Source: Catonia carolina (taxonomy: Eukaryota > Arthropoda > Insecta > Hemiptera > Achilidae). From it: a stretch of DNA of 64,000 nt. The DNA is taken from the NCBI GenBank assembly GCA_035578175.1, contig JAQMRL010000041.1, positions 62,001 to 126,000 on the forward strand, written 5' to 3'. The notes under the pieces are model-generated. The model was not told where the DNA came from, ran no database searches, and was given only the letters and a program-made list of their open reading frames with translations. This document shows positions 16,861 through 28,100 of this stretch, piece after piece (the stretch's first letter is position 1; each line of letters starts with the position of its first letter). The position numbers and the translations under genes are program-made.

Positions 16861-17782
16861 AAATATCACCTTTCTTCACCCACGAGTCATGTGATTTATC
16901 GAAACCTAACCACCTGACCAACAGCATGTCTCCTTTACGACGCAATACCTTTTCCACCAGGAACACGTCGTCGTATTTTGTTTTCAACAACTCGTGACCG
17001 TAAAAGCCACCTTTTAATATTTCTCCTCTACTATCGCTGAGAAGGTACGTTAATGGTAAAGTTGGTTGTATTTTGTACACGGTAAAGACCTCATTGGTCC
17101 AATTAGGTAAGTATCCTTTGGTAAACACCATCTTGTGCTTACTAATGCGAACTTTATCACCGACTTTAAATTCACGTTTTATTATATTGGCTACACGTTT
17201 GGGTACACGGTTTAATCGATTCAACACTTGTTTTTCATTTTTACCATCAACTTGATTCGGTTTCATTCCAATAGACCTGTGAAAAGTGTTGTTATATTTG
17301 GTGATAAGCCCGGGTAATATTTTCAACCAATTATATGAACCCTGATTGGTGAAAACACGCCACATTTGCGTCTTTAACGTCCTATTGAACCGTTCTACTA
17401 TGGCAGCCTTTTTTTCAGAAAACGTGGCGTAATGATTGATATTGTGTTGTTTTAGCAGATTCTGTACGTGTACATTGAAAAATTCCTTTCCATCGTCCGT
17501 TTGTAAATTACGCATTGGGTGTGATTTTAGAAACAGTCTCAATGCGTTAGCTACCATCACTCCTGTCTTTCTTTTTATCGGTATCGCGTCGGCGACTTTA
17601 GTAAAACAATTAATTATAGTTAGTATGTAATTAAAATTATTATTTAATTTTGCATATTTACCCATTTCCACTAGATCAGCCTGGTACAGGTCATGTCTGC
17701 CTTTCAACGTGGTCGTTCTCCTAGGAAAGTTCTTGCGCGCCTGTCTGTGCAGTTCGTTTGCGATACCCGATCGGATGTCCAT
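16856..17782 (-). CDS. INT: Retroviral-type integrase with C-terminal chromodomain
   Basis: It encodes 308 residues from the ATG at 17782. The DDE catalytic core has Asp36 (QADLVEM), Asp96 (QTDDGKEF) and Glu130 (AAIVERFNRTL). A small SH3-like region (about 205-255) follows, then a chromodomain (about 268-305) with VEKVL, VRWLGFD and SHDSWV. The N-terminal HHCC zinc finger of many retroelement integrases is absent, as is common in this class. It joins element ends to host DNA; the chromodomain may guide target choice. A strong TATATATATA box lies at 17840-17849. The frame is intact. Confidence 0.92.
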   Translation of the reverse strand: MDIRSGIANELHRQARKNFPRRTTTLKGRHDLYQADLVEMGKYAKLNNNFNYILTIINCFTKVADAIPIKRKTGVMVANALRLFLKSHPMRNLQTDDGKEFFNVHVQNLLKQHNINHYATFSEKKAAIVERFNRTLKTQMWRVFTNQGSYNWLKILPGLITKYNNTFHRSIGMKPNQVDGKNEKQVLNRLNRVPKRVANIIKREFKVGDKVRISKHKMVFTKGYLPNWTNEVFTVYKIQPTLPLTYLLSDSRGEILKGGFYGHELLKTKYDDVFLVEKVLRRKGDMLLVRWLGFDKSHDSWVKKGDIL

Positions 17783-17839
17783 GATGCTGTTGCTTTTAAT
17801 TCGGGTGAAATTACAATCATATGATCGACTATGGAAGGA

Positions 17840-17849
17840 TATATATATA
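17840..17849 (-). promoter_or_regulatory. TATA box of the integrase gene
   Basis: A TATATATATA run on the minus strand, 58 bp upstream of the ATG at 17782. It lies just past the polymerase stop codon. Confidence 0.65.
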
Positions 17850-17851
17850 GC

Positions 17852-20800
17852 CTAGAGGAGGGAGTCGGGACGGGACGAGGGACCTGGTTCATTGTACTCT
17901 ACTCGAGCACGTTTTGCTGGAGATGGTGATATTGGTCTGTCGTCGACATCATTGACCGCGTTGTCTAGAGAGTAGTGACCGTACGGGAGCGTGTCAAGAC
18001 CATCGTCAAGTACGTAACGTTTGTCGTCGAATGGTGAAAGTGAGAGTTTGTTGATGTCTATAGAGTAAATATTGTGTAATCGACTGCGAATCGATGAACA
18101 CTTTGTGTATGTCAATTTCTTTTTTAATAGACAGTCCAAGTACGACTGGTGTCGCAAGTCTTTCTTGATACAAACACGGTTGACCCCCTTTGCCACTCGT
18201 TTTTCATTGTCTTTAGTCATAAAACTGTACATCTTAGCACGGAGTCCGACAAACTCTTTGATTGGTACTCCGTGAGTTTCATCGGCAAAAGTACCGACTT
18301 TCTTCTTGTTGATGGTGCTGTAACAGGCGTGAGTCGGTGGAAAGTTTGAGGTGTCAAAGAGACCCAGGCGTTCACTCATGTCATCGTAAACGTTTACCGT
18401 TTTCACCTCATACATCAAACTGTCAGTGTCGGTCATTAATAGACGAATATTTTCACCGTACCTAGCCTTTGCGTAATTATAATGAAAATTGTACATTATA
18501 TATTTGCTGAGGTCCAAGATTGTGAACCCTACGTAAATGGGACGGTTTAACATAACTTGTGCTTTGTTCAGGGCGATACCTACTACTTCAGGGTTGTAGG
18601 TGTACCACCGTTTCATGCGTGGCTGAGAGATCCATTTGTCCAGGTTGTTAGGTTGATTAACAAGTTTGAAATCGGTATGTTTACGAACATTTTCCAGCGA
18701 TTTACCATACACTGCATTGTTCAGAAGCTTAAAGAACCGGGACTCGAAATCGTTACGGGCATGTTTCCGAAGATTGGCGTTGAACTCTATGTATGGACGA
18801 AGCCAATCGGACTGCTTGAATTGGATTACGCGATGGACTTTTTTCAATCGTAACCCAAGCGACAGATACAGTTGCAGTGTACGGTAGTGAACTATGTACT
18901 TTTCCTTGTCGTACAAGGTGGTCAAAAGTTTAGGTTGCTTGCCAATCTTTCTTGAGTGTTTTCTTAGAAAAGGGGAGAGGTGTGGTGGTACTCTGTTTTC
19001 CGGGGCCAACGGGTAGTCACGGTGTTGATCGTGTAGCTCTTTTGGGTATTCGAGATCAACTTCCAAAATAAAACCTGTGGGCGAATCAGAGGGAATGGAC
19101 AACCAGTTAAATTTTGGAATTTCCTCTTTTTCGACCCACTTGAATTCACTGGTGGGGAGTGGCTGGGACATTGCATGACCGTACAGGTTTACGCAATCCA
19201 GGTATTGGATCCATGACGTGGGGGCATCTTTATTGTGTTGTTCAGGAAACGAACTGTTGTTGGCTGAAGCGAACCGTTTTGGAATTTGAGCCACTCCTCC
19301 TCGCACTCCTCGTTCGATAAACAGATGCATGTCGATGTCAGTCAACAGTTCAAGAGACACGTTGGTCATCTTCAACATGGCTGACCAAGACATGTTGGGA
19401 GCGGAGTAGAAATGGCACGGGTCGAGGTTGTAATGTTGCATTGACAAGGAACGAAAGTTCTCAAAGACGTCAGCGAGAAGTAATGTGTCACACTCAAGAT
19501 AGAGGTCGTGGTAGTCGCCCATATTTTGAACGTTGCACACGTCCCATACGCGTTGAGCGTGGACGTAATCATCGTCTGTTACAGATTCACGATTCAGTGA
19601 ACTATAAAACTTGTCCGGACTAGGTAATTGCGTCTCTTTAAATTTAAAACAGTCTGTCATGTATTCGTAACAGTACACACCTTTTCGGAGTAACAGATCG
19701 CGAACGGTGGTGTTTTGAAAACGTGATGAGAGTCGTTTGAATGTGCCGGCTACATCAGTACAATGGTTTTTTAAATTTTCCGTTAGTGTACCGAGAGAAT
19801 CGTCCAGGAACTGATAGGAGTCTAGGAAGCGTAAATTGTTGACGGTCACTGACATGAATCGCTCACTATTGTTGGCGATGCAAGATATTTTATCTCCTTT
19901 AAATTTCCCTAGTGCTTGGACGATATGGTGACTGTCGTAGCCACGAAGATTGTGGAAGAAAACAGGAATGTGTTTCACGTAAGGGGCTTTCAGATTGCAT
20001 ATATTGTGAGCGGCACCTAGAAACTTACCTGTGGTGTGGGAGTGATGACGCACCTTGTAATTATCGGTAGAAACAAAAGGTTCATTACATAGCATACACA
20101 AGGTGGAAGAATAATATGTACGATAATCGTCAGGCGTCATATTTATGGGAACACATTTTTTCAACTTATCATCAAGTTCTTTGCCGATTCCGATCAATTG
20201 CTCCATCATTTTTTCGACAACATTATCATCGTCACTCTGGGCTCGATATGTAACTGGACCGCGAAATATGTTACCGTCTTCGTCAACAATTACATAGGAA
20301 AACCCGCTTGCTGTATGTTTATGTGTGGGATGATTGAAAGCCTCTGGACGACCATTCTCGTCTACTTGTCGTGGGTGGGAGGTGTGTAGTGGTGTAACGA
20401 AAGATTCAAGGTCTGCGTAAATCGTGAAAGGGACTTTTAGAGTTTTTTGAAACTCACTAAATTTCATAAAAGATTTTACGGGGTCTTTGGGGTCTGGTAA
20501 TGTTGTCCGTTGGAGACCAAATTCTTGACAAGTTAACATGTGCTTGTCGCGGTTTGATTTACCTTTAACACCAGTAAATCGGTGATAGCAATAATTACAA
20601 TAATATGAAGTGCAATGTACAGATGATTGACTGATATTTAATAGTCGAGACAAACCATTGTACTGGTGTCCCATACGAATGTCAGTTTTTGTATTTATAA
20701 GACAGTAATGGAATTGTTCACGTGTGGGTCCGGGTAGCAAAAGTAAATGAATTACATGATCGCGATTTCGGTATTTAGTAACGTATACAGGGTAAAATAC

Positions 20801-21529
20801 GTCAGTGTCGGTTTCATAACTTAGAACGTTAATTGATATGGTAGGGTTTTGCTGTTCAAATTTAGGAATGTCTGTTAATTTCACGGGGTAGCTGATACCG
20901 TTTGTGTTTAAGAACTTTAAATATTTTTTGTACCAGCTTATCATTTTGTGACGGTCTGGTTGTTGGTAGATGTGTTCTAATATGCACCAAATAAAACACA
21001 TACGGTCATTCTCATTTTTAATATTTATGACCGCCTTACGGACGCTGATCTTTTTGGGAGTGGGAATAAACGAACCAGCACCGTAGAGGGGACAGTATTG
21101 GACAATATGTAAATCACATATCGTGATTTTTTTCAACGTCCATCCACTACCACATGACGTATACGATTCAATACTACTTTGGATTTTTTCAATCGCGTCT
21201 TCGTATTGATTGTCCATTTCAGGGATATTTATATTAACGTTTATTAACTGTCTCGTCTTACCATGAAAAACAGCCGTCTGGACAATAGTAGTTGGTTCCG
21301 CTCCCTCCTCGTGGTATACAGTTTTTTCCATTTCGGCGTACATAGCAATATACCACTTGATGTTGCCGCCTAAATGATCTCCATAGTAGACCAGTTCATC
21401 TATAACGGACGGTTTCATTTCACCAAAAAAAAACAATACATCGCGGACATCTTGTTCTATGAAAGAGAACCGCAAAGAAACGACACGACCTTCGAGGGCG
21501 AAAAGAACTTCAGCATCGGGAATGAACAT
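17852..21529 (-). CDS. PolB: Protein-primed DNA polymerase B
   Basis: It encodes 1225 residues from the ATG at 21529. Proofreading exonuclease motifs are FTIYADLESF (near residue 370), FFHNLRGYDSHH (near 535) and YLECDTLLLADVF. Polymerase motif A is DCVNLYGHAMSQPLP (near 776), motif B is LLNNAVYGKSLEN (near 933) and motif C is MTDTDSLMYE (near 1030). All key acidic residues are present. The C-terminal tail is Pro/Ser-rich with KRAR, a possible nuclear signal. The enzyme copies the linear element from a terminal protein, as in adenoviruses. Length is usual for Mavericks. The TATAAATA box is at 21579-21586. Confidence 0.95.
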   Translation of the reverse strand: MFIPDAEVLFALEGRVVSLRFSFIEQDVRDVLFFFGEMKPSVIDELVYYGDHLGGNIKWYIAMYAEMEKTVYHEEGAEPTTIVQTAVFHGKTRQLINVNINIPEMDNQYEDAIEKIQSSIESYTSCGSGWTLKKITICDLHIVQYCPLYGAGSFIPTPKKISVRKAVINIKNENDRMCFIWCILEHIYQQPDRHKMISWYKKYLKFLNTNGISYPVKLTDIPKFEQQNPTISINVLSYETDTDVFYPVYVTKYRNRDHVIHLLLLPGPTREQFHYCLINTKTDIRMGHQYNGLSRLLNISQSSVHCTSYYCNYCYHRFTGVKGKSNRDKHMLTCQEFGLQRTTLPDPKDPVKSFMKFSEFQKTLKVPFTIYADLESFVTPLHTSHPRQVDENGRPEAFNHPTHKHTASGFSYVIVDEDGNIFRGPVTYRAQSDDDNVVEKMMEQLIGIGKELDDKLKKCVPINMTPDDYRTYYSSTLCMLCNEPFVSTDNYKVRHHSHTTGKFLGAAHNICNLKAPYVKHIPVFFHNLRGYDSHHIVQALGKFKGDKISCIANNSERFMSVTVNNLRFLDSYQFLDDSLGTLTENLKNHCTDVAGTFKRLSSRFQNTTVRDLLLRKGVYCYEYMTDCFKFKETQLPSPDKFYSSLNRESVTDDDYVHAQRVWDVCNVQNMGDYHDLYLECDTLLLADVFENFRSLSMQHYNLDPCHFYSAPNMSWSAMLKMTNVSLELLTDIDMHLFIERGVRGGVAQIPKRFASANNSSFPEQHNKDAPTSWIQYLDCVNLYGHAMSQPLPTSEFKWVEKEEIPKFNWLSIPSDSPTGFILEVDLEYPKELHDQHRDYPLAPENRVPPHLSPFLRKHSRKIGKQPKLLTTLYDKEKYIVHYRTLQLYLSLGLRLKKVHRVIQFKQSDWLRPYIEFNANLRKHARNDFESRFFKLLNNAVYGKSLENVRKHTDFKLVNQPNNLDKWISQPRMKRWYTYNPEVVGIALNKAQVMLNRPIYVGFTILDLSKYIMYNFHYNYAKARYGENIRLLMTDTDSLMYEVKTVNVYDDMSERLGLFDTSNFPPTHACYSTINKKKVGTFADETHGVPIKEFVGLRAKMYSFMTKDNEKRVAKGVNRVCIKKDLRHQSYLDCLLKKKLTYTKCSSIRSRLHNIYSIDINKLSLSPFDDKRYVLDDGLDTLPYGHYSLDNAVNDVDDRPISPSPAKRARVEYNEPGPSSRPDSLL

Positions 21530-21578
21530 ACTGTCACGTGTATAAACAACATCTATGAAGAACGAAGGAAGCTACCTA

Positions 21579-21586
21579 TATTTATA
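21579..21586 (-). promoter_or_regulatory. TATA box of the DNA polymerase gene
   Basis: TATAAATA on the minus strand, 50 bp upstream of the ATG at 21529. Confidence 0.65.
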
Positions 21587-21629
21587 CAGATTAACTTACC
21601 TTCTCTCTCTTACAGTTCAACTAAGGTTA

Positions 21630-21950
21630 TTCAACTAGTAAAATTTATTACCATGAAGTGAAGTCTATTTAAACTCATGAGACAGAAAAGTCAATAAACT
21701 GTTGGAACAGTGTGTTTCTTATTGAACATTCTGTAACTACATTTTATATAAATAAACAGTGTAAAACAAAATTTATGTAGTCTGTCAGTTTAATGAAATA
21801 TACACTTTGAATAAGTACATCATACATGTATTGTATAATGTAAGTTTTGCTAGTACTACTACTACTACTACTCAGAGCTAAAACAACCTACACTTTGATA
21901 GTAAAATTTATTACTAAGAAAATTCTGTAACTACATTTTATAAAAGATGT
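21630..21950 (+). repeat. Direct repeat at the right Maverick end
   Basis: 'agtaaaatttattac' followed by 'attctgtaactacattttat' occurs at about 21638-21750 and again at about 21899-21943, one copy on each side of the candidate right terminus. Confidence 0.5.
21848..21872 (-). repeat. Candidate right terminal inverted repeat of the Maverick
   Basis: (ACT)n followed by AGAGCTA mirrors TAGCTCT plus (AGT)n at 3420-3450. The caveats given for the left end apply. Confidence 0.4.
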
Positions 21951-22151
21951 AGGGTGTTACAGGTATGTAGATATGAAACGACTTGCGTAAGATATAGATT
22001 AACATGTACATGTAATCTGATAGAACAGGTACATAGTACATAGTACATGTTATCGTACTTGCATAGTTCAATGTAAGTTTTATGTAAATTTATTTAAATA
22101 AATGAAAGATTTATTATACCCACCAGAATGCATAAGAATAACTACTCAAGT

Positions 22152-25100
22152 ATTTTTTTTTTCTCGTATGGCATGATCAGTGCAAGGCCCGAGCGCTCGG
22201 CCCGAGGCGAGTCCGCCTGCTACCGAACATTCCATACGGGAGCGATCATCTCATACGAAAAGCTCGTATGGCATGAGCAGGGCCCGGCCGGCGAAGAAGG
22301 CCCTACTAGGCGAGGCCGCCTGCTACCGAACATTTCATACGGGAGCAATCATCTCATACGGAAAAAAAAACGGTTTTTGGCTTGTAGCGGCCGAACGGAA
22401 GGAGCTAGAAGGCCTGGCTAAGTTGCATTTTTGCGATTTTACAACGGCGCATCTAACTGGCGCGGTCCCGGCGCGATCGGACTAAAGGGAAAGAAAAAAA
22501 ATTTTTTTTTTCTCGTATGGCATGATCAGTGCAAGGCCCGAGCGCTCGGCCCGAGGCGAGTCCGCCTGCTACCTAACATTCCATACGGGAGCGATCATCT
22601 CATACGAAAAGCTCGTATGGCATGAGCAGGGCCCGGCCGGCGAAGAAGGCCCTACTAGGCGAGGCCGCCTGCTACCGAACATTTCATACGGGAGCAATCA
22701 TCTCATACGGAAAAAAAAACGGTTTTTGGCTTGTAGCGGCCGAACGGAAAGAGCTAGAAGGCCTGGCTAAGTTGCATTTTTGCGATTTTACAACGGCGCA
22801 TCTAACTGGCGCGGTCCCGGCGCGATCGGACTAAAGGGAAAGAAAAAAAATTTTTTTTTTTTCTCGTATGGCATGATCAGTGCAAGGCCCGAGCGCTCGG
22901 CCCGAGGCGAGTCCGCCTGCTACCGAACATTCCATACGGGAGCGATCATCTCATACGAAAAGCTCGTATGGCATGAGCAGGGCCCGGCCGGCGAAGAAGG
23001 CCCTACTAGGCGAGGCCGCCTGCTACCGAACATTTCATACGGGAGCAATCATCTCATACGGAAAAAAAAACGGTTTTTGGCTTGTAGCGGCCGAACGGAA
23101 GGAGCTAGAAGGCCTGGCTAAGTTGCATTTTTGCGATTTTACAACGGCGCATCTAACTGGCGCGGTCCCGGCGCGATCGGACTAAAGGGAAAGAAAAAAA
23201 ATTTTTTTTTTTTCTCGTATGGCATGATCAGTGCAAGGCCCGAGCGCTCGGCCCGAGGCGAGTCCGCCTGCTACCGAACATTCCATACGGGAGCGATCAT
23301 CTCATACGAAAAGCTCGTATGGCATGAGCAGGGCCCGGCCTGCGAAGAAGGCCCTACTAGGCGAGGCCGCCTGCTACCGAACATTTCATACGGGAGCAAT
23401 CATCTCATACGGAAAAAAAAACGGTTTTTGGCTTGTAGCGGCCGAACGGAAGGAGCTAGAAGGCCTAGCTAAGTTGCATTTTTGCGATTTTACAACGGCG
23501 CATCTAACTGGCGCGGTCCCGGCGCGATCGGACTAAAGGGAAAGAAAAAAAATTTTTTTTTTTTCTCGTATGGCATGATCAGTGCAAGGCCCGAGCGCTC
23601 GGCCCGAGGCGAGTCCGCCTGCTACCGAACATTCCATACGGGAGCGATCATCTCATACGAAAAGCTCGTATGGCATGAGCAGGGCCCGGCCGGCGAAGTA
23701 GGCCCTACTAGGCGAGGCCGCCTGCTACCGAACATTTCATACGGGAGCAATCATCTCATACGGAAAAAAAAACGGTTTTTGGCTTGTAGCGGCCGAACGG
23801 AAGGAGCTAGAAGGCCTGGCTAAGTTGCATTTTTGCGATTTTACAACGGCGCATCTAACTGGCGCGGTCCCGGCGCGATCGGACTAAAGGGAAAGAAAAA
23901 AAATTTTTTTTTTTTCACGTATGGCATGATCAGTGCAAGGCCCGAGCGCTCGGCCCGAGGCGAGTCCGCCTGCTACCGAACATTCCATACGGGAGCGATC
24001 ATCTCATACGGGAAAAAAAAACGGTTTTTGGCTTGTAGCGGCCGAACGGAAGGAGCTAGAAGGCCTGGCTAAGTTGCATTTTTGCGATTTTACAACGGCG
24101 CATCTAACTGGCGCGGTCCCGGCGCGATCGGACTAAAGGGAAAGAAAAAAAATTTTTTTTTTTTTCTCGTATGGCATGATCAGTGCAAGGCCCAAGCGCT
24201 CGGCCAGGGCGAGTCCGAATGCTACCGAACATTCCATACGGGAGCGATCATCTCATACGAAAAGCTCGTATGGCATGAGCAGGGCCCGGCCGGCGAAGAA
24301 GGCCCTACTAGGCGAGGCCGCCTGCTACCGAACATTTCATACGGGAGCAATCATCTCATACGGAAAAAAAAACGGTTTTTGGCTTGTAGCGGCCGAACGG
24401 AAAGAGCTAGAAGGCCTGGCTAAGTTGCATTTTTGCGATTTTACAACGGCGCATCTAACTCGCGCGGTCCCGGCGCGATCGGACTAAAGGGAAAGAAAAA
24501 AAATTTTTTTTTTTTCTCGTATGGCATGATCAGTGCAAGGCCCGAGCGATCGGCCCGAGGCGAGTCCGCCTGCTACCGAACATTCCATACGGGAGCGATC
24601 ATCTCATACGAAAAGCTCGTATGGCATGAGCAGGGCCCGGCCGGCGAAGAAGGCCCTACTAGGCGAGGCCGCCTGCCACCGAACATTTCGTACGGGAGCA
24701 ATCATCTCATACGGAAAAAAAACGGTTTTTGGCTTGTAGTGGCCGAACGGAAGGAGCTAGAAGGCCTGGCTATGTTGCATTTTTGCGATTTTACAACGGC
24801 GCATCTAACTGGCGCGGTCCCGGCGCGATCGGACTAAAGGGAAAGAAAAAAAATTTTTTTTTTTTCTCGTATGGCATGATCAGTGCAAGGCCCGAGCGCT
24901 CGGCCCGAGGCGAGTCCGCCTGCTACCGAACATTCCATACGGGAGCGATCATCTCATACGAAAAGCTCGTATGGCATGAGCAGGGCCCGGCCGGCGAAGA
25001 AGGCCCTACTAGGCGAGGCCGCCTGCTACCGAACATTTCATACGGGAGCAATCATCTCATACGGAAAAAAAACGGTTTTTGGCTTGTAGCGGCCGAACGG

Positions 25101-28100
25101 AAAGAGCTAGAAGGCCTGGCTAAGTTGCATTTTTGCGATTTTACAACGGCGCATCTAACTGGCGCGGTCCCGGCGCGATCGGACTAAAGGGAAAGAAAAA
25201 AAATTTTTTTTTTTTCTCGTATGGCATGATCAGTGCAAGGCCCGAGCGCTCGGCCCGAGGCGAGTCCGCCTGCTACCAAACATTCCATACGGGAGCGATC
25301 ATCTCATACGAAAAGCTCGTATGGCATGAGCAGGGCCCGGCCGGCGAAGAAGGCCCTACTAGGCGAGGCCGCCTGCTACCGAACATTTCATACGGGAGCA
25401 ATCATCTCATACGGAAAAAAAAACGGTTTTTGGCTTGTAGCGGCCGAACGGAAGGAGCTAGAAGGCCTGGCTAAGTTGCATTTTTGCGATTTTACAACGG
25501 CGCATCTAACTGGCGCGGTCCCGGCGCGATCGGACTAAAGGGAAAGAAAAAAAATTTTTTTTTTTGCTCGTATGGCATGATCAGTGCAAGGCCCGAGCGC
25601 TCGGCCCGAGGCAAGTCCGCCTGCTACCGAACATTCCATACGGGAGCGATCATCTCATACGAAAAGCTCGTATGGCATGAGCAGGGCCCGGCCGGCGAAG
25701 AAGGCCCTACTAGGCGAGGCCGCCTGCTACCGAACATTTCATACGGGAGCAATCATCTCATACGGAAAAAAAAACGGTTTTTGGCTTGTAGCGGCCGAAC
25801 GGAAGGAGCTAGAAGGCCTAACTAAGTTGCATTTTTGCGATTTTACAACGGCGCATCTAACTGGCGCGGTCCCGGCGCGATCGGACTAAAGGGAAAGAAA
25901 AAAAATTTTTTTTTTTCTCGTATGGCATGATCAGTGCAAGGCCCGAGCGCTCGGCCCGAGGCGAGTCCGCCTGCTACCGAACATTCCATACGGGAGCGAT
26001 CATCTCATACGAAAAGCTCGTATGGCATGAGCAGGGCCCGGCCGGCGAAGAAGGCCCTACTAGGCGAGGCCGCCTGCTACCGAACATTTCATACGGGAGC
26101 AATCATCTCATACGGAAAAAAAAACGGTTTTTGGCTTGTAGCGGCCGAACGGAAGGAGCTAGAAGGCCTGGCTAAGTTGCATTTTTGCGATTTTACAACG
26201 GCGCATCTAACTGGCGCGGTCCCGGCGCGATCGGACTAAAGGGAAAGAAAAAAATTTTTTTTTTTTTCTCGTATGGCATGATCAGTGCAAGGCCCGAGCG
26301 CTCGGCCCGAGGCGAGTCCGCCTGCTACCGAACATTCCATACGGGAGCGATCATCTCATACGAAAAGCTCGTATGGCATGAGCAGGGCCCGGCCGGCGAA
26401 GAAGGCCCTACTAGGCGAGGCCGCCTGCTACCGAACATTTCATACGGGAGCAATCATCTCATACGGGAAAAAAAAACGGTTTTTGGCTTGTAGCGGCCGA
26501 ACGGAAGGAGCTAGAAGGCCTGGCTAAGTTGCATTTTTGCGATTTTACAACGGCGCATCTAACTGGCGCGGTCCCGGCGCGATCGGACTAAAGGGAAAGA
26601 AAAAAAATTTTTTTTTTTTCTCTTTTGGCATGATCAGTGCAAGGCCCGAGCGCTCGGCCCGAGGCGAGTCCGCCTGCTACCGAACATTCCATACGGGAGC
26701 AATCATCTCATACGGAAAAAAAAACGGTTTTTGGCTTGTAGCGGCCGAACGGAAGGAGCTAGAAGGCCTGGCTAAAATGCATTTTTGCGATTTTACAACG
26801 GCGCATCTAACTGGCGCGGTCCCGGCGCGATCGGACTAAAGGGAAAGAAAAAAAATTTTTTTTTTTCTCGTATGGCATGATCAGTGCAAGGCCCGAGCGC
26901 TCGGCCCGAGGCGAGTCCGCCTGCTACCGAACATTCCATACGGGAGCGATCATCTCATACGAAAAGCTCGTATGGCATGAGCAGGGCCCGGCCGGCGAAG
27001 AAGGCCCTACTAGGCGAGGCCGCCTGCTACCGAACATTTCATACGAGAGCAATTATCTCATACGGGAAAAAAAACGGTTTTTGGCTTGTAGCGGCCGAAC
27101 GGAAGGAGCTAGAAGGCCTGGCTAAGTTGCATTTTTGCGATTTTACAACGGCGCATCTAACTGGCGCGGTCCCGGTGCGATCGGACTAAAGGGAAAGAAA
27201 AAAAATTTTTTTTTTTTCTCGTATGGCATGATCAGTGCAAGGCCCGAGCGCTCGGCCCGAGGCGAGTCTGTTTGCTACCGAACATTCCATACGGGAGCGA
27301 TCATCTCATACGAAAAGCTCGTATGGCATGAGCAGGGCCTGGCCGGCGAAGAAGGCCCTACTAGGCGAGGCCGCCTGCTACCGAACATTTCATACGGGAG
27401 CAATCATCTCATAAGGGAAAAAAAACGGTTTTTGGCTTGTAGCGGCCGAACGGAAGGAGCTAGAAGGCCTGGCTAAGTTGCATTTTTGCGATTTTACAAC
27501 GGCGCATCTAACTGGCGCGGTCCCGGCGCGATCGGACTAAAGGGAAAGAAAAAAAATTTTTTTTTTTTCTCGTATGGCATGATCAGTGCAAGGCCCGAGC
27601 GCTCGGCCCGAGGCGAGTCCGCCTGCTACCGAACATTCCATACGGGAGCGATCATCTCATACGAAAAGCTCGTATGGCATGAGCAGGGCCCGGCCGGCGA
27701 AGAAGGCCCTACTAGGCGAGGCCGCCTGCTACCGAACATTTCATACGGGAGCAATCATCTCATACGGAAAAAAAAACGGTTTTTGGCTTGTAGCGGCCGA
27801 ACGGAAGGAGCTAGAAGGCCTGGCTAAGTTGCATTTTTGCGATTTTACAACGGCGCATCTAACTGGCGCGGTCCCGGCGCGATCGGACTAAAGGGAAAGA
27901 AAAAAAATTTTTTTTTTTTCTCGTATGGCATGATCAGTGCAAGGCCCGAGCGCTCGGCCCGAGGCGAGTCCGCCTGCTACCGAACATTCCATACGGGAGC
28001 GATCATCTCATACGAAAAGCTCGTATGGCATGAGCAGGGCCCGGCCGGCGAAGAAGGCCCTACTAGGCGAGGCCGCCTGCTACCGAACATTTCATACGGG

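Larger units (their letters stand above)
3420..21872 (-). mobile_element. Maverick/Polinton (adintovirus-like) element, about 18.4 kb
   Basis: The gene set is diagnostic: protein-primed PolB, retroviral-type integrase with chromodomain, FtsK/A32-like packaging ATPase, adenain-like protease, and double-jelly-roll and penton-like capsid proteins. All genes are on one strand and almost all frames are intact. The ends are tentative. An AGT-rich run preceded by TAGCTCT at about 3420-3450 is mirrored by an ACT-rich run followed by AGAGCTA at about 21848-21872, which would be a short inverted terminal repeat and gives a length usual for the family. I could not find a 6-bp target duplication, so exact ends are uncertain by a few hundred bases. 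Confidence 0.85.
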
